From contig NC_057020.1 in the NCBI RefSeq assembly GCF_000002595.2, forward strand, positions 2,026,567 to 2,090,566: a DNA stretch of 64,000 nt, given 5' to 3'. Numbering within the stretch: position 1 is the stretch's first letter; each line of letters begins with the position of its first letter. The DNA comes from Chlamydomonas reinhardtii. Lineage: Eukaryota > Chlorophyta > Chlorophyceae > Chlamydomonadales > Chlamydomonadaceae. Below the pieces are notes generated by a model, which was not told the origin of the DNA, ran no database searches, and worked only from the letters and a program-made list of their open reading frames with translations. A program made the position numbers and the translations under genes. Below, piece after piece: positions 43,002 through 59,754 of this stretch.

Positions 43002-45040
43002 ATGGCGCGTGTGTATGTCGGTAAGTGAACGATAGTATGCTGAGCTGCTCTGGCTAAGGGGGCAGCCGCTGGCACCGCTCTTGGCAGTCACGCCTCGTGT
43101 CTTCGGCTGTCCAGGTAACCTGCCCTCGGGCATCCGTGAGGAGGATTTGGAGACAGAGTTCGTGCGCTTCGGCAGGCTAAGGAACATCTGGGTGGCGCGC
43201 AAGCCTCCAGGTGAGCGAGCGAGTCGCTGCAATTCTAGCGATCGCGGCGCGCTGTGCACCGTGCTGACTTTCTGCGCGCCCTATTGTCCTCCAATTTACC
43301 GCAGGATTTGGTAAGCATACACGCACCTCGGGAGCAGCGCAGGGGCCAAGACAGGCGAGGGTCTAAATGTACTCGGCACGGCCAGTTGGGCTCGCCGCTC
43401 TACGCTGGAGGCTGGACAGAGAGCGCATTGACCTAACCCCCGCAGGATGACAAGCCTCGCTGATGCGACCACAACCCAGCCTGACCTACTGTCGGCCCAC
43501 CCTCCTGCGCTCCCCAACCCCGTCGCACGCATCGCCTTCTCCTCTTCCCATCTCCAAGCACGACCCCATCAACGCACACCGCCTGCGTCATATATGTACT
43601 GGCGGCAGCTCATCTGCTGCCGCCCACTGCGCCTTCTCGGCTCGTCCTAGTATCGCATCGGGCCCGTCCCCTTCCCTCTACCCGTCGCCAACCCCGCCGT
43701 CCTCGCCGCGCCTCAGCCGCATCACCCTTCACCGTCAGCTACACCCATGCCCTTCAGCAATGGCCCCTGTGGCCTGTGCACACGTCAGCAACGACCACGC
43801 CTCAGCCACTTCAACCCTCACCAGCCTGCACCGCCTCACCTGCAACACCGCCCCCACACCTGCCACCTGCTCGCCCACTGGCGGCCACCCGCCACCGCCT
43901 GTGCTCGCCCCACCCTCCCTGGCGTAGGTCGTGGGTTGCACAGGCAGCGCGCGGCTTACACTAGCAGTCCTCGTGACTGCACACACGGGAAGCAGCTCCT
44001 CGCTTGCTCCGCGCCTGCCCTTTGCCAGCAGCCTCATTCAGCCTCATTGGATACACCACAGGAAATAGAGCCTCTCAACAACATTGAAATGCCGTTTCCT
44101 GACGCCTGCGCCCTCCCTGTAACTTCCTCCGCTCTCAACCTGCAGCGTTTATTGAGATGGATGACCTCCGTGACGCGGAGGACGCGGTGCGCGCTCTGGA
44201 CGGCATGAAGGGCTGGGTGAGTCGCGACGCAACGTACGTGCTGCCGGTGACTTGACGAGGTTGTGGGTGACCTGGGTGTGTGTTGCGCAAGGTAGGCTTG
44301 ATGTCAATGAAGTGGATCGCTTATCATGGACACAGAACTAAGTGTTGTTTGGCTTGCTATTCCTTACTGCAGCGTGTGGAGATCTCCCGCAACCGCGGTC
44401 CGCCCCCAGGGCGCGGCGGCGGCGGCGGCGGCGGCGGCGCCTTCCGCGGCCCCCCCCCGGACCGCTTCGACGACTTCCGCCGCAGCCCGCCGCGACGCCG
44501 CAGCCCGAGCCCTATGCGCCGCCGGAGCCCCAGCCCTTACGGCCGCCGCGCCAGCCCGCCGCGACGCCGGTCGCCCAGCCCGCCGCGCCGCCGGTCGCCC
44601 AGCCCGCTGCGCCGCCGGTCGCCCAGCCCGCTGCGCCGCCGCAGCCCCAGCCCGATCCGCCGCCGCAGCCCCAGCCCCATCCGCCGCCGCAGCCCCAGCC
44701 CGCCACGCCGGTAAGCGCTTTTGTATTGATGTGTGATCACAAATACGTTCTGTGCCGCCTCTTGACTCGCGTGCTGTCGAAACGTTGCGGGTCATCTGGC
44801 GGACTTGGGCGGACAGCTATTTCAACGCATTGCTTCAAATGTTCACATTAGTCGCCCAATCCTTCAAACGTTCATGGTTCCTTTTGTAAACGTAGGTCGT
44901 CCCCGCGCCGCGATAGCCCTGTGGGCGAGCGCCGGCCGCGTAGCCCCAGCCCCATCCGTGAGCGCTCAGCCTCGCCGCCCCGGCGCTCGCCGCCGCCGCT
45001 GCGGAGCCGCAGCCGCAGCCGCTCGCCTGTACGCGACTAA
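43002..45040 (+). CDS. SR splicing factor (one RRM plus RS domain)
   Basis: Exons 43002-43020, 43115-43210, 43305-43310, 44146-44216, 44373-44710 and 44896-45040 join in phase to 224 residues. The RRM has RNP2 VYVGNLP across the first junction and RNP1 KPPGFAFIEM, which is complete only if the 6-nt exon GATTTG is used. It ends DAEDAVRALDGMKGWRVEIS. A Gly-rich hinge (GRGGGGGGGGAFRG) leads to about 20 RRRSPSP-type repeats and the end SRSRSRSPVRD. SR proteins bind exonic enhancers and recruit the spliceosome in the nucleus. No zinc knuckle, so it is closer to plant SC35/SR or SRSF3-like types than RSZ. The long intron after the microexon (about 835 nt) could hold regulated splicing, as is common in SR genes. 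Confidence 0.92.
43305..43310 (+). other. 6-nt microexon of the SR gene
   Basis: GATTTG flanked by CGCAG and GTAAGC. Completes Gly and supplies Phe of the RNP1 motif. Skipping it keeps frame but removes two conserved residues. Confidence 0.8.
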
Positions 45041-45568
45041 GCATGGCGGCGAGAGTTGGCCACGGCGCTTTGGCCGTTGGCCAGAGCAGGGTGTGTCACT
45101 AGTGACGTGTTTGTTAGTTTACGTGATGTGGGTACTGGCAGTGCCGGGTAGTTCGAGGGGCAGGACGAGGGGCAGGAGAGGGTGCACAAGCGCTTTTGTG
45201 ATACAAATCATGAAGTCGAGCCCGATTGGCTTGATGGTCATGGCAGGCGCCGCCAGAGGTGCCCCCGGGCGCCGCAAGGGCAACCAGGCATGCTGCAGTG
45301 GAAGGGATAGGATGGCGACGCCTAATACAATGAAGTGACGAGTCTGGTGTCCCGCGGAGGCAGCGGTTGAGCGCCCGTTGAGAGCATGCGGGCGCGCAGG
45401 AGAGAGTAAGTGCGGTGCTTGCGCGTGTGCAGGTGTGCTGCGTCCCAGGCATGGGGGCTATGGGGCGACACGAAACATGGAGCTGCAGACGCCAAGGAGG
45501 ATGCCAAGCTGCCGGAGTGGAGGCATGGAGCCAAAGCAACAAAGCGGAAATACAAAGCTTAGGGAACT

Positions 45569-45573
45569 GTAAC
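45569..45573 (+). terminator. Candidate TGTAA poly(A) signal of the SR gene
   Basis: First good TGTAA downstream, about 530 bp after the stop codon, implying a long 3' UTR. Confidence 0.4.
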
Positions 45574-45778
45574 GCACTGGCTGTTATGTGCCGCGACTCA
45601 TGTGCAGTAGCTCAAACCCCACGCCCAGACGGCCAGACCCCTGCGCGCACAGCAGGCATTGGTCGTACTCAGTCACCTTCAAGGCGTTCAAGCTTTCATC
45701 CGTTCCGGTCATCCAAGCTATCGTCCAGGTCACCTGAGGGCCCGTCTGTCCGTCCCGTTGATGAGTCAAGACTGCTTA

Positions 45779-48705
45779 TCACTCCAGGATTGTCCGCGTC
45801 CCGACCTGTAACCCATCGTCCACCGCCGCAGCACCCTGCGCCGCGGCACGGGTACTAGCACCACCAGCACCGGCGGCTCCACCAGCCTCCGCACCTTTAG
45901 ATCCTGTCCCTACACTCTCCGATTCCGCTCTTGCTGTGGCCCCAGCCCCAGCGCCGCCGCTGACGCCGCCTCCTATCCCTAGGCCCACCGTCCCACTTGC
46001 CCCTCCTGCCATGCCTGATACTTTCCCTACAACCGCGTTCGCTGCGCCCACGCTGCCCCCGCCATCGCCAACGCCCGCACCCGCGGCGACCGCGGCGCCC
46101 CCTACTACCCCTGCTGCCCCTCCTCCTGCGCCCGCCACTGCCGCTCCCGCCCCCACGCCTGCCCCTGCCACCAACCCCACCCCCGCTCCCGCTGCTGCCG
46201 CGCCGCCGCCGCCATTCCTTGCGCTGCAGCAGCGCTGCCATGCGTCGCGGCCCTCCACGCAGGTGGCGGTGGCGGAGGCGTTGACGGTGAGGAAGTAGCG
46301 CCAGCCGCGGTGGGTGCGGCCGGCAGCCTTGTTGGCGGCCAGGAATTGCGAGTGGCCCGTGCCGCGACCCATCTTGGCCTTGTAGTCCTCGGCACTGCGC
46401 GGAGTGACGCGAGGGATGGTGGGGAGTGATGCGCGTGTGGTGGTGGCAAGGGCGGGTGAGCCCTGATTATGTTGGCTCAAGCAAAGCTATGCGTAGGACC
46501 TAGCGCATTCGTACAGCAGCCAAAGCCTCGTAAGAAGCATACGGTACTAGGTGCTGGGTATGTACCCACGGTATGTACCCGTTTCTGTGTGATTTCATGC
46601 CCCATGACCACGGCCGCCGCCCGCCTCCCAGCCGCTGCACCTGCGCGTGACGTAGTGGAAGACGGCGATGCGGTCCCAGTGCACCGCCTTGACCACAGAG
46701 GAGGACAGCTCCTGAGGAGTGATTGGAGTGAGGAGGGCGGAGTGAGGAGTGAGGAGTGAGGGCCAGGTGCCAGTAGGCCCCAATGAGGCAGAGCGCCGGG
46801 CAGGCGCAGCAGCAGGGAGCGGCAGAACGGAGCAGGCGTCAGCGCCCCGGTCACGGACAACAGGTCAGCAGGAGGAGTACAGGCCACCCGCATGACAGTT
46901 GTCAGGTGCCGTTCTGCAAGAGCGGCGAGGCCCGCACTTTCCGGGCCTCACCCACCAGGAACTTTTCGTTGACGTATCTGCATCCCGGCTTGAGCTCGCA
47001 CACGTGTGGGTTGCAGCCGCGCTGGTAGCACCTGCAACATACCACACGTCACAGCGCACCGCATGCAACAATGACATTATCGGCTCCCTACCATGTCACC
47101 ACGGCACGTTCGGAAACAACACCAGCGAAGACATCGTGGTTGAGCCAGGGCCCCGATCGCTAGCCCATCCGCCATGCGCCATGCCGCTCTGCGCTTCCGC
47201 CCTCGGCACCCCCGGCCTTATTGCGGCTGCCAGCTCCTCACCGTGTGGCTGTGATGCTCTTGACAAAGCCCAGCGGTATCGAGTTGAACTGCCGCCAGTT
47301 CTACAGTCAACACAGCGGCGCACAAGAATGTGTGCCGTGATGGGCTCAACTTTGCTGCTGCAGCTGCTCCGCAGGCCTGCATGCTTGCCAGTCCGTCAAA
47401 AGCACCCCATCCCTGCCACTCTGCCGGTGCCAGAGATAACCCAGATCACTGCGACGCCAGCACAGCCCACTCCGCCCCCTGCTCCCACCCCGCCAACCCG
47501 TGTGCACAGAGGCCGCCCGGTGCCGCACGCCCACCACCACCACCACCACCACCACCACGACCACAACCACCACCACCACCACCACCACCACCACCACCAC
47601 CACCACCACCACCACCACCACCACCACGCCCACCACCACCACCACCACCACCACCACCACCACCACCACCACCACCGGCCGCGCAACAGGAGCCAGCAAG
47701 CACCCCGCGCGCCACTCACACACATGGCCACGCGGGCGCGCGCACCTACCTGCAGCGCCGGCTTGGGCTGGCATTGCGTGTACTGCTCCAGTGTGCTGCC
47801 GCGCGGCCGCCGCATGTGGCCACTGGGACCAAACAGCTGCCAGTGCACCAAAATGCCGCCGTACGGCTCAAATGCAGCCAGGAAGGCAGGCAGGCTGGGC
47901 GGGTCAGGCGCGGGCCCGAAGTTTGGGACTGCTGCTATTGCGTCCGCGCCGGCGGTCGCACTGGCCGCTGCGGTCTGCTGCTGCAGCGGCTGCTGTTTGA
48001 GGATAATGTACTCATCTGGGTCGATGAGGACCATGAAGGTGTGGCGGTAGGAGAACATGCTGCAGGGGCACAAGCAGGTGGGGAGCCCCCAGAGTGCACG
48101 GTCATGGCAGCAGTTACCACGCCTATCGGCCCCGCCGAGGGGACGTGAACGCACCCAGGAGCGTTGAATGAGGGTATTCCAGCTTGGGCCCGCACGGTTT
48201 CGAGTACTGCGGTCCACCCTCGTGCAACATCCCTCGCCGCGGACACGCACCGGAAGCAGTTGTCATATGCCCAGCCCTGGGGCGACAGGAAAGCGCGGGT
48301 GGAGGTGTTGTACAGGGACCTGTGGTGCGCGTCGTCCGCCTTCCACGAGTCCGAAAAATAGAACACCTCGACGAGGCTGGAGAGGACGTAGTCCTCGAGC
48401 ACGTCGGCCATCGGCGGGCTGCTCTGGTGGTCCCACACGTAAAATTTGTCAATGCCGATCCAATGATGATATTGGATGAATTCCCGAATGTAAAGGTGCT
48501 CATTCTTAGCGAGCACGCAGGCCGCGACGTATGCATGCGAAGGATTTTGCTTGGGCAGCTCCTTCGCTTGCCGCGCGTGGCCAAAGTGTTTGTTCTGGCT
48601 AACATGTTGCGTAGTGCTAGCAAGAGCAAGGCTTGCGGCGCTTAGCAAAAAGAGTGCTACGTGCGCGAGGCCAACCCTGGCGCCTTTCGTGCCGTGCCTC
48701 ACCAT
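45779..48705 (-). CDS. Family 92 glycosyltransferase-like protein
   Basis: Exons 48705-48251, 48059-47750, 47300-47242, 47031-46956, 46711-46641 and 46394-45779 join in phase to 528 residues. The N-terminus has a signal anchor (GLAHVALFLLSAASLALAS). Family hallmarks: ACVLAKNEHLYIREFIQYHH, then FYVWDHQSS, the metal-binding DXD-like LIDPDEYI, GGILVHWQLFGPSGHMRRP, and HYVTRSAEDYKAKMGRG near the end. GT92 enzymes transfer galactose to glycans in the Golgi in animals; algal substrates are unknown. The C-terminal 150 residues are an Ala/Gly-rich low-complexity extension. A CCA repeat fills intron 2. The end of exon 4 is chosen by phase and is the least certain boundary. Confidence 0.85.
47531..47675. 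repeat. CCA trinucleotide tract in GT92 intron
   Basis: About 145 bases of CCA with a few interruptions (GACCACAAC, GCC). Intronic (intron 47301-47749), so it does not encode the His, Pro or Thr runs that appear in its open frames. Confidence 0.95.
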
Positions 48706-53900
<5,195 letters not shown>

Positions 53901-54185
53901 GCTGCTGCGGGGAAGGCGCTGGGGAGAGGTGCTGGGACGAGGTGCTGGGAGCATGCGAGGGAGGTGCTTGGAGCATATTCGAGGGAGGTGCTGGGGAAGA
54001 TGCTGTGCATTGAGGCTTAGTGGTGGTGACTGGTGGTGGTGGTGGTGAGCTGCAGAGCTGGCTGTTCGTGCCGTGCGGTGGGGTAGGCAAAGCGTGAACC
54101 AGTGCGTGCGCGCGAGGCACAGCAGTGTAGTGGGTATGGGTGTGCATGCATCAGGGCGCTGCATGACAAGAAAAGGTGGCTCTCC
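53901..54185. other. Intergenic, MDAR 3' flank
   Basis: 285 bp with purine-rich GGTGCTGGGA and GGTGGT repeats. No TGTAA was found here. Confidence 0.4.
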
Positions 54186-54747
54186 CTTGCAAGGGAAAAG
54201 TGGGCTGTGCCGCCACGCCACGTCCTCCGTCTGAGGCCGAAGGTTCCGATACTAGCCTCATCTCCCGGACATAGCCGGGGTCGGTTTGTACAGGCACCGC
54301 CCGCCATATGTGCCCAGTCGCGCCCAGCTATCAAGCACTAGTGCAGCAGGCAGCAGGCCAACCAGACAGCAAGGAAAACACCCCTGCCGCTGCAGCCGAC
54401 TGCCCGCTACGCCATCCTCGTCAGCACAGGTCGCTAACCAGACAACACCGGCAGGTCTCAACCTGCGCGCCGGCGCCGCTTTGAAGGCGGCGCCGCGCTG
54501 TCCTCCTCCACGTGGCCTTGCCCGCCCCCTCTGCTCCAAACATGTATGCGCGCCGCCACTGCCGCTGGGCCCAGGGCCGCCCGTGCCGCCGCCACCACCG
54601 GGCCCAACGCCGTGGCCGCTGCTGTTGCCGCCGGTAGGCGCGGTGCCACCGCCGCCGCCAACGCCGTCTCCAGGCCCTGCACCGCCGCCACCGCCGCCAG
54701 CAGGTCGCAGGGCTGCAGGCCGCGGTTTGCCAAGCAGCATCTCCATC
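54186..54747 (-). mobile_element. Fanzor-element 3' fragment (tail plus stem-loops)
   Basis: About 560 bp that match 7222-7785 almost base for base, on the same strand. Holds the Gly-rich linker, the C-terminal tail PPSKRRRRAG (stop at about 54458) and a stem-loop block (54186-54290) with a perfect TCCCTTGCAAGGGA hairpin. It breaks off within MEMLLGKPRPAAL, before RuvC III, so it is a 5'-truncated or internally deleted, non-autonomous copy. High identity with the 7-kb copy points to recent spread or gene conversion. Confidence 0.75.
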
Positions 54748-56262
54748 TCCATCAGCGCCCCCTCTGCTCCGCGCCCCCTCTGCTCCGAACATGCGCGCCG
54801 CCACTGCCGAGACTACGCTGACTGCCGAGACTACGCTGACTGTGTTTGATGAGACGGTGTACCCTTCTGTGTCTGTGGCGCGCTTCAAGTTCGGTCGAGC
54901 AATGAGCCCATTGCGCGTCCGTACGCCCTCGCTGTCCCCGCTCCCGGGCCGGCCTGGCGCCCGCAACGGGCCGGATGGAGGTAGTCTTGTGCCTGACATA
55001 TCATAATTCCCTGGATCGCTTCGCTCAGGGGGCTCAGCCCAAAAACGTATGGGAACGAACAAATGGCCAGGGTTCCTGCAACGAAAAGCAGCTGACCCCA
55101 GCTGATCCCCAGTCCCATGAAAAATGGATACCATCGGCTTTCATTCAGACCCCGTGTATTCCCATACGTCCCCTTCCGCTGCATGAAAAAGGCCGTGCAT
55201 GGTGCTCTATTGCGAGATGCTTGAAGCAGGGAAGGCTTGAACTTGCCAGCAGGCTGTAACGTAGCAGCGACCGGTGTCCAGGGCGGTTTCCGTTCCGCGA
55301 GAAGGGAGCCAAGGAGAGACGCCTCGCAAGCTGGATTGCCCAAATTTTCGCAGGCAGGGGTTAGGGGCATACATGGGACATGTTGGCTTGAACAGGGCGC
55401 AGAGAGTCCGGGAATAGGGGAGGTTGCACATGCTTAGCCGACAACCCTGCGGCGCAACCTGCACCACTGGTGATGGGATTGGGCCGCAGCCTTCCCCATT
55501 CCCGACATCACACCCCGCCGCTTACCAGCCAACCAACCAGCCAGGAGCAGCAACTAAGCAGGCTGTCGCCTCGGAAGTCCGGAGCTTGCAGGGAGGGCCC
55601 ATCCACTGGCGCTAGCGCACGGCATGTCGGTCCACGGCTTGTCGTGGAAGCATGAAAGTGCAATGGGGCCCGGCCGGCCGGCCGGATGGAAGCGCAGCGG
55701 GGACGGCCCAGAAACGCAACGGCGTGCACAACCGGCCGTGGTAGCCACGTCCTGAAACAGTGAGCGCTGCGGATGACGCCGTCAGCAGTGAGGACTCGGG
55801 CCATGGATGCCCGTCTTATTCATCATTCAAGTACTACTAGTAGTGTGTTGTCCATGGAATTGTCGATGGGCGGGCTGGACCCACGGGCTGGGCCTGTCTG
55901 GCCTCACTGATACCGTATCCATGGGCATCAGGGAATGTCGTGTTGCATGCGTAGGGGAGGCCAGTCAGCCACAAGGCTGAACAGAGGCAAACGTCTTACA
56001 CATACTGTCAGTTGTCCGCACTGAGTCACCAAGTGGTACTTGGCGAAGGGTCACCAAGCCGCCCTTGCGCACTCGTACCGGTGCACCAGCCCGGCTCCCG
56101 GCCAATGTACACCTCCTAACAGCTCACCACGACACCACACATCAGTATCCAAGGCTGCACATGTTGGGGGGCGTTCACCCATTAGGGGCACGATAGGCTC
56201 TGGCCGGGTGGGGTCATGGGGACTGAGCTGGGATGGGGCGGTGTGGTGGTTGTGGTGGTGGT

Positions 56263-56264
<2 letters not shown>
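54748..56264. other. Intergenic, no gene recognised
   Basis: Contains a duplicated CTGCCGAGACTACG (54805-54842) and a CCGGCCGGCCGGCCGG palindrome at about 55672. No coding evidence. Confidence 0.4.
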
Positions 56265-56326
<62 letters not shown>

Positions 56327-56346
56327 GTGTGTGTGTGTGTGTGTGT
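56264..56346. repeat. GT microsatellite 1
   Basis: About 80 bases of GT, followed on the plus side by an A-rich stretch and about 90 bp similar to the sequence after microsatellite 2. Confidence 0.95.
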
Positions 56347-56914
56347 TAAACAAAGAATCAAACGGAACAAAATTCCGCCATACACGCGCGCGAAGTTACC
56401 AACAAATACCGACGCCGGTTACCGAGCTCCGCGTTTTGTCGATGTTGCCCCAGTTGTCACCTTGAGTATACTCACCCGCATATGTTGCCTGGAACCCCCT
56501 ACCCGGGCGTTTGGCATTCAGCCTCGTCTCCGAGGTGCGCCCGCATGCGCTGCCATGCTCCGCGTCGGCGACGCGCTACAACGTTTACCGGGCACGCCTA
56601 ATCCCCGGTGTCTCGTCCATGGTCCATAGCCAGTCTTACCTATAAGCGAGAGAGAGAAGTAAAAGCATAGGGCGGCAGCACAGAAGTGTCACGGGCATGC
56701 AAAATGGCAACGGTGAAGAGGGGCGGCGTGCAACAGGCATGCTACCTAGCGACCTAACACGCATCCCACTAACTATACGAATGCCCGGAAAAAGGGGGCG
56801 AGTCAGAGGCAACGAAGAGACAAATATCGCTAGGCCGCATGGGCGTCCGTGGCGGGCGGCGGTTATGGAGACGCTGATCGCGCACGATGAGGCACGGGGC
56901 CGGAACCCCATGTG

Positions 56915-57028
<114 letters not shown>

Positions 57029-57114
57029 GAAAAGAAAACAACAAAACGAAGCCCGCCCAGACGGCGCGACGGAGTTACTTACGGATACCTACCGATACCG
57101 AGCGTCTTGTAGCC

Positions 57115-57116
<2 letters not shown>

Positions 57117-57189
<73 letters not shown>
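57117..57189. repeat. GT microsatellite 3
   Basis: About 72 bases of GT, 90 bp after microsatellite 2. Confidence 0.95.
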
Positions 57190-57190
<1 letters not shown>

Positions 57191-57332
57191 CAACGGTTTA
57201 CAGTTGTTTATCAGATCACGTGATCGTGTATCCGGACAACCCGTAGTTGCTAGTGCCAGGGGCGCATTAGCACCTTGTTTGTCGCGCATGGGTCTGGCAG
57301 TACATGTCTCCCAAGCCTACGCGTAGCGTTAG

Positions 57333-57466
57333 ACGTCAGTTTGGCCACAGGAGCCGCACCTCCATCTATTGTGGTTAGACACTGATTTGGCCCTAAGAGC
57401 CGCACCTCTGTCTATATTGTGAGACGTCGGTTTGGCCCTAGAAGCCGCACCTCCGTCTATATCAAC
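57333..57466 (+). repeat. Tandem repeat, about 3 units of 40-48 bp
   Basis: Units share TTTGGCC..AGAGCCGCACCTC and GTCTAT. No coding role seen. Confidence 0.75.
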
Positions 57467-57760
57467 ACTGCTGCGAGCCGGCAGCTGGCCACTATGCATT
57501 GTTTGTTCGCCTAGCAAAAAGTCATGTACCGTCCAAGTCCGGCACGTGGCCGCAGCAACCGCAAAACAAGCACCCCGCCGGCACTAGCTACCTTCCCTTC
57601 CCCACAGGGCAGGATATGCCTAAGGGCAGCCACAAAGTGAGAGAGAGGATCAATAACCAAAACCGTCTGTGTCCTAGCCCTGCATTCCCAACAAGCCTAA
57701 CTTCCGCTGGACTTAAACACACACACAATGCGCGCCCCTCTCAGTTATCCGCCATGTGCA

Positions 57761-58150
57761 TTACTGCACGGGGTGTACGCAGCGCCGGTCCCCCTCCTCA
57801 GTCACGATGTCCGTGCCCCGCCAGTACGGCTGCAGACCCCGTTCCACCAGGCTGTCGAACTGGGCTTGCCGCGCGCGCCTAGCTGCCCGCCCCTCCGGCG
57901 TCAGGAAGGGGGCCACCGTCACGCCTGCGGTGTGTTTAATCTGCGCCGCAGCCCTGATGAAGGCCGCCCGCTGATCCCTGGTCACCACTACCTCCACATT
58001 CCAAACGCGACCCGCGTTGCTAGCCCGCCACCGACGTTCATACATGCCCATCGAGCCCTCTCCCAGGCCCAGAGCAGAGAAGTCGCCGCGCGCCATCGCC
58101 TCCGCCTGCTCGCTGCTTGCGCCACGAAGCAGTATTTTGTTGGCCGCCAT
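57761..58150 (-). CDS. Small protein of unknown function, possibly LINE ORF1-related
   Basis: 129 residues from ATG 58150 (MAANKILLRGASSEQAEAMA). Composition is balanced and not low-complexity, unlike most random frames in this GC-rich DNA. VWNVEVVVTRDQRAAFIRAA, VTVAPFLTPEGRAARRARQA and LVERGLQPYWRGTDIV recall the RRM-like region seen in some plant and algal LINE ORF1 (gag-like) proteins, where PFWRG is frequent. A GT microsatellite lies 75 bp upstream of the start. No other LINE parts were found nearby, so it may be a fragment or a host gene. The assignment is tentative. Confidence 0.45.
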   Translation of the reverse strand: MAANKILLRGASSEQAEAMARGDFSALGLGEGSMGMYERRWRASNAGRVWNVEVVVTRDQRAAFIRAAAQIKHTAGVTVAPFLTPEGRAARRARQAQFDSLVERGLQPYWRGTDIVTEEGDRRCVHPVQ

Positions 58151-58221
58151 CGCCCGTGGCGGCGGCGGCAGGTGTGTGCACGCTTGCGGCTGCGGCGGGT
58201 TCGGCCTCGCGGCCTCTCCTG

Positions 58222-58224
<3 letters not shown>

Positions 58225-58319
<95 letters not shown>
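58225..58319. repeat. GT microsatellite 4
   Basis: About 95 bases of GT, directly upstream of the small minus-strand gene at 57761-58150. Confidence 0.95.
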
Positions 58320-58320
<1 letters not shown>

Positions 58321-59754
58321 CGCGGGTTGGAGAGGTAGCCGTCCATGCAAGACGGGAGTCAATGAAAAGCTATGAGTAGGTATAAAGTGCCCACACCGAG
58401 CCCGTAAGCCCCGCCCCTCCGATTCTGTCTTTAGCTTGACCTGCCTCGCATCCCCCCATCCCATTCCCCCCTACCGACTTCTGGTTGGTGGGCGTGCGAT
58501 GGGACAGTGGTAAGGCAGGTTGGTAAAGTCCCGTAGGGTGAAGCTGATTCCCAGAACCCAACAGATGGCACACAGTTGGCAACGGCAGGTTCTGGTTGGT
58601 GGGCAGGGGTACGTTGGTGGGCAGGGGTACGTTGGTGGGCAGGGGTACGTTTGGAACCGCTACCACGAGTGCAGTGCACATGCGTTTGGTGAAGCACACA
58701 TAACTGCGAGCTACTTGAACTTACAAGAGGCCGTTGTCCAGGGCGGGAGTCAGGGAAAAACGTTCACATGGCCAGCCGCGTGGCGAGCCATGCGACCAGC
58801 ATGCAAACCCTGGCCACTTCGCCGGCTCGCAACCTTTACTTAGTTGTCGATACCGCCACTGCAGCATGTAGAGTATTAGGTCTTGCAGTGCAAGTCCTGC
58901 GTCGACCACCGGGAAACAGACCGAGAGGTGCCAGGATGCTTTAACACATATTTCTTTATGTCCAGCAAACATCAATGCATTCGAACATTGAATAGAAGCA
59001 ATCGGTCGCCCTGCGCCTTCCCGCGCTCGCGCCCGACAGCTCAACGCCGTTTGTCGACAGCCCCTGCGTGCGCCGGTTTTGAATGGTGGAGCGTCTTGTG
59101 CCAGCTCAGGCTGGCGGGCAACGAAGTAAGAAGATGATTCGCCGTGCTACGATTTTGGAGCGCAGCACGCTCGCAGGCTTGACTATTCCTTATTACCCCG
59201 GACTTTTATCTCATTGCATTTTGTGTACTCAGTATGCCTGACCTGTGATATGTGAACTTTGGGGCCGTCACGCTTCAACACAGCCTTCCGACTAAAGTTG
59301 CCACGTTTCATCAGGTCATGGAGCTCGACTGTTGGCTGCGATAGGTGGAGGGCCCAAAGGAGCCAAGACCGGAGGTACGCGTTCGACCCGAAATCCCTAG
59401 TCTGCATTCTGTCTAATTCCTCATCAGCCGTGTCACCGCAGCGTTAGCATGCCATCTTGTCGTGGCCTTCGTTGTGTGTAGGAGCTCCAGCATATCGGGG
59501 CACGCCCGCGGGCGCCTCACAGCTGCCCTTTCCTGTGCTCATTCCTCCGAGCGGGCCTATGCCCACCCGCCGGGACGGCTTAGCTGCAGGGCGAGGTGAG
59601 GGGGTTGTGTGGCGTGCATGACGGGAAGATGGTTAGCAAGAGGGCATCAGGACAACCTCGTCGTGCGACCCCGCTACCCGGCGTCCGCTGTTGGACCCAC
59701 ATCCTCACCGAACCCGGCCACGTGGCGCCACCCTTGGTTCCCGTGACGCCGCAG
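58320..59754. other. Intergenic, 5' side of the USP gene
   Basis: Includes three tandem 18-bp units GTTGGTGGGCAGGGGTAC (about 58594-58648). The first exon and promoter of the USP gene probably lie after 59400, but no start could be fixed. Confidence 0.4.
58594..58648 (+). repeat. 18-bp tandem repeat, 3 units
   Basis: GTTGGTGGGCAGGGGTAC repeated three times with almost no change. Confidence 0.9.

Noticed and set aside
47396-48250. His-, Thr- or Trp-run proteins across the CCA tract
   Set aside because: The tract lies in a GT92 intron with good splice sites; the runs are frame artefacts.
55015-55050. Further copy of the stem-loop block
   Set aside because: Only GGGCTCAGCCC matches; flanking hairpins and conserved CTATGTCCGGG are missing.
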